The notes under the pieces were generated by a model. It was not told the DNA's origin. It saw only the letters and a list, made by a program, of their open reading frames with translations, and did not search any database. Both the position numbers and the translations under genes were made by a program. Shown piece after piece: positions 57,785 through 64,000 of a stretch of DNA of 64,000 bases (its first letter is position 1; each line of letters starts with the position of its first letter). The DNA comes from Bedellia somnulentella. Taxonomy: Eukaryota; Arthropoda; Insecta; Lepidoptera; Bedelliidae. The stretch lies in NCBI GenBank assembly GCA_963576735.1, contig OY755184.1:2356001-2420000 (forward strand), read 5' to 3'.

Positions 57785-58234
57785 TCAATCATTATTATAC
57801 CGACTTAACCTGTACGAATCCCCGACAACATTCCTATCATCAGAATACTTTAGAAAGGTTTTCCTCACATCAATTCCAGTCTCACCGGTAGTGTTAAAAA
57901 TTGCTGTAATGACGTCATTAGTGCGTTGTCCACTTTTTCTACCGAGGGAAAGGTTGTACCTTGATATATCGATACCTATTTTTCTAGAACTAAAACTTCT
58001 CCCCAAAGACTTCGAGCGCTTCGTCGTGAATTTGTCTTGTAGTATCTTTTTCTCTTCGAACAGCGGATTAATGATGCCAGTGTAATTCTCTGCTAACACG
58101 TTGGTGCTCTGGTGGTTTTTTAGGTTAGAGGTTAGGTTAAGTTTCGCTTGCATTATTTCGAGGTTCCTTATGTGATTTTCCAGCTCTTGAAGACGTTTCG
58201 GGGGTATGTAGTCGGATGATTTCTGGGTTATTAT
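57785..58234 (-). CDS. Gene A, coding exon 5 (terminal, or ending at a donor at 57810)
   Basis: Acceptor CATCTTTCAG|ATAATAACC opens a frame of about 149 codons, the longest host coding stretch in the window. The start (IITQKSSDYIPPKRLQELEN) is followed by a heptad-like helical stretch HIRNLEIMQAKLNL, then a basic Ser/Arg segment (TKRSKSLGRSFSSRK) and a Gly/Asp-rich end. The frame ends at TGA at 57785, but a good donor, TACAG|GTTAAG, occurs at 57810/57809. The exon may therefore stop there in phase 2 and continue. No AATAAA is obvious just beyond the stop. The product is unrecognised. Confidence 0.6.
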   Translation of the reverse strand: MITQKSSDYIPPKRLQELENHIRNLEIMQAKLNLTSNLKNHQSTNVLAENYTGIINPLFEEKKILQDKFTTKRSKSLGRSFSSRKIGIDISRYNLSLGRKSGQRTNDVITAIFNTTGETGIDVRKTFLKYSDDRNVVGDSYRLSRYNND

Positions 58235-58417
58235 CTGAAAGATGGGAAAAATATATATTATAGGTATGATAGTATAATGTTTAGAGCAGCACCAACCCAT
58301 TTCCTTCTGCGGGTGTGGTAAGAGAACAATACAACTGCAATATTTACTTATTTCTTGTTTACAAGGTTTACAGCTTAGAGGGAACAGCACCTCTTCTCCG
58401 GCAAGAGACGAGAACTC

Positions 58418-58695
58418 AAGAGTCGGGCTCACACCAATGTGTCTTTTTGTAAGTCATATAAGTAAATAATTTATAAAGTTTTTAACGGCGATGCAAAACT
58501 TCGTAAGTAAACCTACATGTCTGACCTTACTTAGTGATGAGCCAGTGTGTTTGTAAAAATATGCTTGCCACCTAACAAATGGATGCAATGTCCCAGCAAC
58601 GCGTGGGTACGCGCGTACTACCAAGTGACGTAAGTCACGTGATAATTGGAAGCATAAGTACCTCGTTTTAAAGCGTAAACGTTTAGTTGAGTTTT
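58418..58695 (+). mobile_element. SINE-B, diverged, in gene A intron/flank
   Basis: GAGTCGGGCTCACACCAATG to AAGTGACGTAAGTCACGTG and AAGCGTAAACGTTTAG. Lies in the intron just upstream of gene A exon 5. Confidence 0.6.
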
Positions 58696-59487
58696 ATTTT
58701 GTTTCAAACCTCAAAAAATATTACGGTAATATCTTTTACCAGTATATGGGCTGTGAGGATATTTGACAGACGATATAATATCATACAAATGTTCCTTTTG
58801 AATTTATTTATTTTTCAGTTACAGAAAGATATAACCATTAAAGTCAAAAGATCTAATACAGTTATATGACACAAAACCATTATACAAAACATTTCTATAT
58901 ATACTCCGAATCCCAACTTATTAACTGCTTTTTCCCTATTCATACACAGATAATACATTATAGTCTTCGTAAATGTGATCCAGAAAGGAAAGAAAACTAT
59001 GTTTCCAATAGTTTTCTTCCAATATGATGAATGTTTCTTTTAAAACAAACTTCGCAAATGTTGCAACGGTTCACAAACTTTAATACACACTCTTGACAAG
59101 TTTTATTCGATTCTATCGATATCGATAACGGCATTTTTCTCAGCCCTACATTCCCTTACAATTCACTTTCGCAAGTATTTTGAAACTTCACTCAGAATTG
59201 CTTTTGTATTAATTTCAACAGAAAGTTATTTTGATCAAATCGGTACTTAATGAGTAACGTTTTTTCACGTTTTTATGAACGGTAACGGTTTATTTACTTA
59301 TAATAATAATAATAATAATTTATTACTCAAAGTTTTACAGGTTCGGATTGTTTGTTGTTGATTTGTTTCTTTGTTCTGTATGTAAATGTAAATATAGTAG
59401 CTGAGTTCAATAAAGAGTAGAATAGTTGTATTGGCTTAAGGTGTTTAACGTCGATGAATTATTTAAAATTATATACACTGACCTGCA

Positions 59488-59730
59488 CAAATCATACATA
59501 CATACGAGTGCATATACACACCACACAGCCAGAGCTTTAGAGCTAGAAACTCCTCAGCCACATTTGGAAGTTGATATGGGAGAAGATGGTAGAAATAAAG
59601 TATCGTTGGAGATGGGTCTCTAACCGCATAGCCGAAAAACCATTTAAAAAACCCTTATACCCGTAGCCGCCTCTAACGACATCCGTGGGTAGAAAGAGGT
59701 AGTGACATTCTGAACCGGCACTACACGGCA
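59488..59730 (-). mobile_element. SINE-A, beta
   Basis: The tail hairpin is lost (CACACAGCCAGAGC); GAACCGGCACTACACGGC head. Confidence 0.8.
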
Positions 59731-60524
59731 GAAATCTTCGTACAATTTACTGAAACGTGAGCCAAAAAAATGGCTGATAGAGAAATATTTTTATGAACTT
59801 AATGGTTTTTTTTTCAGAATAATAATATAATTTGAAATTCGCGGTTGTTTGAATTAAATAAATATAACTAATGAATTTATTGTAAATTTTTTTTTAATGT
59901 AAATATTTGCATGCTAGCATATATAGTTCAATGTGATGGACCAAATATAATAATGCAACATCTTCATTGTACCACATTTATGCAAATGAAAATGATTTTG
60001 ATTTTTGATTTTACAAAAAAGTAGGTAACATATAAAATTCATCTTCCGTTATGTTTTTGGCATAAATGTGAAACTTTGAAGAATCTAATCATGGCTTGTT
60101 TGCATTTCGTATGAATGTTATAATACCGTACATGGTACAAATGGTGCTGCATGAGTCAATACTTTGAGGTTTGCACCGTAGCGGATTGAGTAATGTGTGT
60201 TTTTAGTACTTTATGTATGGGAGACGATTATTTAATTGTACTCATGAAATATTATTTTTTTTACATCTTTTTTATGTATTTCGCGTATTTTCATGGAAAT
60301 GTCAGTGAACTTGTCATGCGCATTTAAAGGTTAAAGGGATAAGCTATGGATTTGGAGGCTTTATTTGACATAGGTTTGAATTATTACAGAGAGAGTTTGC
60401 AATATCGAAAAAAGTAACACGTGTGAAACTGTTATATAGTCAAGGTTTAATATTTTCTTTATATAGTTTTAGTAATAGGATTTTTGTAATAGGTTTTCTA
60501 GCTTTTCGCTTTTTAAGAGATTTC
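59731..60524. other. No recognised feature (gene A intron)
   Basis: AT-rich intron sequence between exons 4 and 5 of gene A. Confidence 0.5.
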
Positions 60525-60692
60525 AAAAAAGGTGTTTTTGAGCAATGCAGTTGGAGACCCATTACCAACGATACATACTTTATTTCTACCATCTTGTCAA
60601 CGTGTACCAAATGTGGCTGAGGAACTTCTAGGTCTGAAGCTCTGGCTACCCCTTTTTGGGATTTATGACCGTGAGTTTAATCTATGTATGTA
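60525..60692 (+). mobile_element. SINE-A, beta, 5'-truncated, beside gene A exon 4
   Basis: GAGCAATGCAGTTGGAGACC to TTTATGACCGTGAG. It lies in the intron 3' of exon 4. Confidence 0.75.
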
Positions 60693-60763
60693 TATGAGTA
60701 TGAATGTCAAAAAAGAGGAGTTCCTGCACTACAGTATATGATTTCTTACTCAATTTCTTATAC

Positions 60764-60899
60764 CTGTTTTTTGGAAGCAGATCGAGGTAATGGAGGTGGC
60801 TGAGGCGCTTCATCCCCGGAAACATAGTCAGGGGGACGGGGGCGGTATTTCTGTTCAGGCTCCGTGACCACCCCTTGTGCTTCCGGCAATTTCCAGGAG
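60764..60899 (-). CDS. Gene A, coding exon 4 (Pro-rich linker)
   Basis: The 136 bp exon lies between acceptor TTTCCTCCTAG|CTCCTGG and donor AAAACAG|GTATAA. After completing the split Asp codon it encodes 45 residues, starting SWKLPEAQGVVTEPEQ and passing through RPRPPDYVSGDEAPQPPPLP. The PPPLPR run resembles an SH3-domain ligand (family-level expectation, untested). It ends in phase 0, matching exon 5. The frame upstream of the acceptor is plain intron, so the exon is well delimited. Confidence 0.65.
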
Positions 60900-61138
60900 C
60901 TAGGAGGAAATGAAACAAAATAATTAAAAAACACTTTTATTTGAATATTAATAGCATGATGTTGTAGAGGTTTCACTAAAAGGTTAAGTATATTCCAACT
61001 ATTTCAATGAATTGTTTTGTATAATTCAAACAAAGTAAAATGTTTGCACATATAGGTGTTTATTTGAATTCTGTCCATTAGTTAAAGGTATTTAGTAGTC
61101 GTGTCTTAAGAACTTACTTGTTACTTTTTTCGGACTTA

Positions 61139-61389
61139 GCTGTGTAGTGTCGGTTTAGAATAGCACTACCCCATTTCTTCCGGTGGGTGTACGTAAGAGG
61201 CGACTAACGGTATTGGGGCTTTTTAAGGGATTTTTGGGCGATGCTGTTGGAGAACCATCACCAACAACCTTTATTCTACCATCTTTTCCCCACTCAACTT
61301 CCAAAAGTGGCTGAGAAATTTGTAATTTATCAGCTCTGGCTACCCCTTTTAGGGATTTATAGCCGAGAGTATATGTATGTATGTATGTC
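61139..61389 (+). mobile_element. SINE-A, alpha
   Basis: GCTGTGTAGTGTCGGTTTAG to (TATG)n. GTCTTAAGAAC occurs right after it and again 30 bp before its head. Confidence 0.87.
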
Positions 61390-61409
61390 TTAAGAACCTT
61401 TCAATAATT

Positions 61410-61652
61410 TAATGTTTTTTGACATGAATTCCTCATGTGGGGATTATTATTCATAAATAAAAGATGTTATTAAAGGAAACACTACTTGAACGTGTAAAAA
61501 AGAAACAAAGGATAGAGAAATTTCGCGCTGGATGCCAACTGACACTGTAGCTCAGTTGGCAGAGCGACGGGGGCGTATACCCGAAGGTCGCGGGTTCGAA
61601 CCCCGCCAGTGTCGAAATTTTTCTTTCCTTTAATAACATATTTTATTTATGA
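61410..61652 (+). repeat. Repeat C copy with extra inverted ends
   Basis: Almost identical to 34755-34945. The tRNA-like part 61541-61613 has a perfect B box, GGTTCGAACCC. Here ATGTTATTAAAGGAAA precedes it and TTTCCTTTAATAACAT follows, a 16-bp inverted repeat. Upstream sits the CCTCATGTGGGGATTATT word found beside other copies. Confidence 0.7.
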
Positions 61653-62079
61653 CTTTCAATAATTATTTATAAAATAGTTAAAACATAATGTTTCATTAAA
61701 CAAATTTGATGTACAGAAATTTTGTGCTATATATAGAAATGTTATATAGGGAATGAGGCTAGAGTTATTCGAGTGTCTAAGTTTATTTCATTTCTTATTC
61801 TTAACAGTATTTTTTCCTAAGGCAAATAATAAATAATAGTGGGGCAACTCTGAATAAAAGTTCACAAAATTTTAGTGATGGTACCTCTAATTGGCGGTAC
61901 CTCTCACATGGCGTTGCCTAAATACAAAAACAAATAGAACTAGATATTTTAATTAAGAACAAAAAACGGAGAAGTGCCAATAGGGACATACTTTCCTAAT
62001 ATAAAAATAATACGGATTGAAATGATGTCTACCAAGTTTCAAGGTGCAGATATATTTTTTACTAAGAGACTCTGTTTTC

Positions 62080-62195
62080 CATACATACATACATATACTC
62101 AAAGCTAAATATCCCATAACGGGGTAGCCAGAGCTTTGGAATGAGAAATTCCTCAGCCACTTTTGGAAGTTGATTCGGGAAAAGATGGTAAGATG
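62080..62195 (-). mobile_element. SINE-A, gamma, 3' half
   Basis: CATACATACATACATATACT, TATCCCATAACGGGGTAGCC, ending GATGGTAAGATGG. Confidence 0.75.
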
Positions 62196-62243
62196 GAAAA
62201 AGATGGAAACTCTGTTTTAATATTTTTTATAACTTATTAATCA

Positions 62244-62420
62244 GCTGTGTAGTGTTGGCTTAGAATAGTATTACCCCATTTCTCCCGGTGGGTCTACGTA
62301 AGAGGCGACTAACGGTATTGGGGCTTTTAAGGGATTTTTGGGATAGGCAGTTGGTTAGTTTCTAATCCCTTAGCACTGACTACCCTTTCTAGGGATTTAT
62401 AGCCGTGCGCATATGAATGT
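62244..62420 (+). mobile_element. SINE-A, alpha, internally deleted
   Basis: GCTGTGTAGTGTTGGCTTAG; GGGATTTTTGGGAT jumps to AGTTTCTAATCCCTTAGC. Immediately downstream of gene A exon 3 on the minus strand. Confidence 0.8.
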
Positions 62421-62447
62421 ATTCAATTAATAAATGGAGTTCCTTAC

Positions 62448-62557
62448 TCAGTGTGCCTCTCACTGCTCCTGGAGCGGGCAGCGCGCGCTAAGCGATGCAA
62501 AGCTAGCAACGCGCCTTCGTTAGCTTCGCCTAGCCACGGACATAGCTCTTGCAATAT
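62448..62557 (-). CDS. Gene A, coding exon 3
   Basis: Acceptor TTTATATTGCAG|ATATTG and donor ACTGA|GTAAGG flank 110 bp with an open frame of 36 codons plus two bases. The peptide, including CPWLGEANEGALLALHRLAR, is Leu/Ala/Arg-rich and looks alpha-helical. Without splicing the frame stops at TAA inside the donor, which supports the boundary. The two leftover bases (GA) are completed by the C that opens the next exon. Only a 2-kb-scale intron full of SINEs separates it from exon 4. Confidence 0.65.
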
Positions 62558-62932
62558 CTGCAATATAAATGTTGTAATGTTATAATATTTTAGCTGAAAA
62601 AATGCGTTGACAATGCAACTAACTGTTTACTATACTGGTTATTTCTATTACATTATAATAGGTCAATAATATATATTTGTAGGCGTAATGGAAATAATGG
62701 TTCTCGTAAACGTAGATATTCAAAATATCCTCTTTCTGACTTGCTAATGGATCTATATGAAAGAGAGTGAGCTACAACATCAGAGTTTTTTTTCCATTCT
62801 TACGATATGTTACCTTACCTAAGAGGACGCTTAAAGTATTTTTTCAGCATCCATTATCCATATAACTGTACTTGAAAGACTATAAATAACTATGTCCTCT
62901 TAGTGAGTTAACTAAACCTTTGCACAAAGCAA

Positions 62933-63044
62933 AGCCGTGAAGTGTCGGCTTAGAACGTGAACTTCATAATGTGGCTGAGAAGTTTCTAGCTCTGAAGCTC
63001 TGCCTACCCTTTTTTGGAATTTATAGCCGTGAGTATATGTATGT
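62933..63044 (+). mobile_element. SINE-A, beta, large internal deletion
   Basis: GCCGTGAAGTGTCGGCTTAG joins directly to ATGTGGCTGAGAAGTTTCTA and the TATG tail; within 30 bp of gene A exon 2. Confidence 0.75.
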
Positions 63045-63074
63045 TCCTTTTCTTTCTATATTATATAGTCTCAC

Positions 63075-63241
63075 AGTAAACTTCCCCCGCTGCAGCAGTG
63101 CTACAGTGACGTCCCCCAGCGTGAGGTGCAGGTGGTCCGCCGGCCGGGCGAGCGCGGGCAGCGGCTGGCAGCGCGACAGCAGCCAGTCGTCCGCGGCACC
63201 CCACGGGGACTCCTCGGCGTCGGACGGCGCGGAGTCTTCCA
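63075..63241 (-). CDS. Gene A, coding exon 2
   Basis: A GC-rich 167 bp exon in otherwise AT-rich DNA. The acceptor is AAATTCCAG|TGGAAG and the donor TTTACT|GTGAGA. It adds 55 codons, starting EDSAPSDAEESPWG and containing WLLSRCQPLPALARPADHLH and LTLGDVTVALLQ. It starts with two bases of a split codon and ends in phase 0, matching both neighbours. The mix of acidic/Ser residues followed by a Leu-rich part suggests a linker leading into a helical domain (inference). A decayed copy of its 5' part lies 114 bp upstream. Confidence 0.65.
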
Positions 63242-63310
63242 CTGGAATTTGAGCAGGTTCTATGCAGTTCTAATTTATCATTGAGAAGTTGTATAATTGT
63301 ATATGGCTAT

Positions 63311-63355
63311 AGCAGCCAGTCGAGTCCTCGACGTCGGACGGGCCGGAGTCTTCCA
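63311..63355 (-). pseudogene. Decayed duplicate of the 5' part of gene A exon 2
   Basis: This repeats the exon 2 acceptor, CCAG|TGGAAGACTCC, and about 45 bp of coding sequence with substitutions and an internal deletion that fuses GAGGACTC to GACTGGCTGCT. It sits in the intron just upstream of the intact exon. The phase at the acceptor is the same and no stop occurs at once, but no donor follows, so it is probably not used. Confidence 0.6.
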
Positions 63356-63369
63356 CTGGAATTTAGACA

Positions 63370-63527
63370 CAAACCCACATGGCTGAGTTGGACTTAGTCA
63401 TAATGATAAAATATCCTTACAAAACGGCGATAGGCTTGCTGAGTACGTGGGTACTCTGAACACCAGGTGACAATGTCATGTGATGTTCAGGAGTATTAGT
63501 ATTCCGCGTAAACGTTTTGAGTTTGAG
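63370..63527 (+). mobile_element. SINE-B, truncated, in gene A intron 1
   Basis: CCCACATGGCTGAGTTGGAC to CCAGGTGACAATGTC and CGCGTAAACGTTTTGAG. Confidence 0.7.
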
Positions 63528-63544
63528 AATTAATTTTAGAAATA

Positions 63545-63792
63545 ACATACATACATATGCACACGGCTATAAATCCCTTAACGGGGTAGCCAGAGCTTTG
63601 GAAAAATTCCTCAGCCACTTTTGGAAGTTGATTGGGGAAAAGATAGTAATAATAAATGTTTTTGGTGACGGGTCTCCAACCACATCGCCCAAAAGTCACT
63701 TAAAAAGCCTCTATCTATACCCTTAGTCACCTCTTACGATCACCCACGGGTAGAAATGGGGTAGTGTTATTCTAAGCCGACACTACACCGCG
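63545..63792 (-). mobile_element. SINE-A, gamma, in gene A intron 1
   Basis: ACGGCTATAAATCCCTTAAC to AGCCGACACTACACCGC. Confidence 0.87.
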
Positions 63793-63936
63793 ATTAAGAA
63801 ATAAGTGCATTATTTTAAGAATTTTGTGTATTGTGTGTTTCTTAATTTTTTTGTAAATTTATAAAATATCCTCTTAGTCTAAAAACTATGTTTTCATGAA
63901 TTATTCACAGCTACATTCCTACTAGTCCATCCATAC

Positions 63937-64000
63937 CTGACACAGCATTCTTGACTCCATTAATGAAGTCCAGCGTCTCCAGCAAGCTGGGTCTGCTCAT
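63937..64000 (-). CDS. Gene A, first visible coding exon (partial at window edge)
   Basis: Minus-strand exon running from the right edge of the window to a donor, CAG|GTATGG, at 63937/63936. It begins with ATG at 64000 and reads MSRPSLLETLDFINGVKNAVS, leaving one base (phase 1). That base joins the TG at the start of the next exon to make a Val codon, so the phase fits. Whether this Met is the true start cannot be decided, because the sequence ends exactly there and the exon could extend further upstream. I do not recognise the family. Confidence 0.6.

Overview
This is a eukaryotic window with no bacterial features: no operons, no ribosome binding sites and no long uninterrupted ORFs. It is AT-rich and crowded with transposable elements. 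Helitrons with TC and CTAG ends, an RTE-type LINE with a (TATG)n tail, tRNA-derived SINEs and repeats carrying the AAACCGACTTC word all suggest an insect genome, most likely Lepidoptera. That assignment is inference; there is no marker gene to settle it.

Host genes occupy little of the window, and both lie on the minus strand. Gene A enters from the right edge. Exons at 64000-63937, 63241-63075, 62557-62448, 60899-60764 and 58234-57810 (or a stop at 57785) have consensus splice sites, and their reading phases fit together at every junction. It encodes an unrecognised protein with a Pro-rich stretch and a helical, Ser/Arg-rich C-terminal part. Gene B has exons at 26917-26190, 24638-24551 and 16109-16007 and continues beyond the last one. 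It encodes a single-pass membrane protein: signal peptide, acidic N-glycosylatable ectodomain, one transmembrane segment, then a cytoplasmic tail starting with a Cys/Lys cluster.

The rest is mostly mobile DNA. SINE-A is about 240 bp and has roughly 60 full or partial copies in both orientations, in at least three subfamilies (called alpha, beta and gamma here). SINE-B is about 350 bp with a tRNA-like head and about 14 copies. A third tRNA-like repeat, repeat C, has three copies and an isolated 3' fragment. Both SINE-A and SINE-B end in a 3' motif (CTCTGSCWACCCC, a small hairpin, then a GGCGTGA-like word) that also ends the RTE LINE at 56385-57600, which is therefore the probable source of their mobilisation enzyme.

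Other elements are a dead Jockey/CR1-group LINE (40380-42470), a 1.57 kb Harbinger-like element made of two 756 bp tandem units (8480-10052), a pair of about 1 kb Helitrons in opposite orientation (33382-34350 and 42475-43480), a short Helitron (15296-15510), palindromic MITEs and microsatellites. Nested insertions give a partial relative chronology.

Region by region: 1-16000 is repeats and presumably gene B intron or flank; 16007-26917 is gene B exons and introns; 27-45 kb is repeats, two LINE-rich zones and Helitrons; 45-57.8 kb is repeats with two very tentative micro-exons; 57.8-64 kb is gene A with repeat-filled introns.
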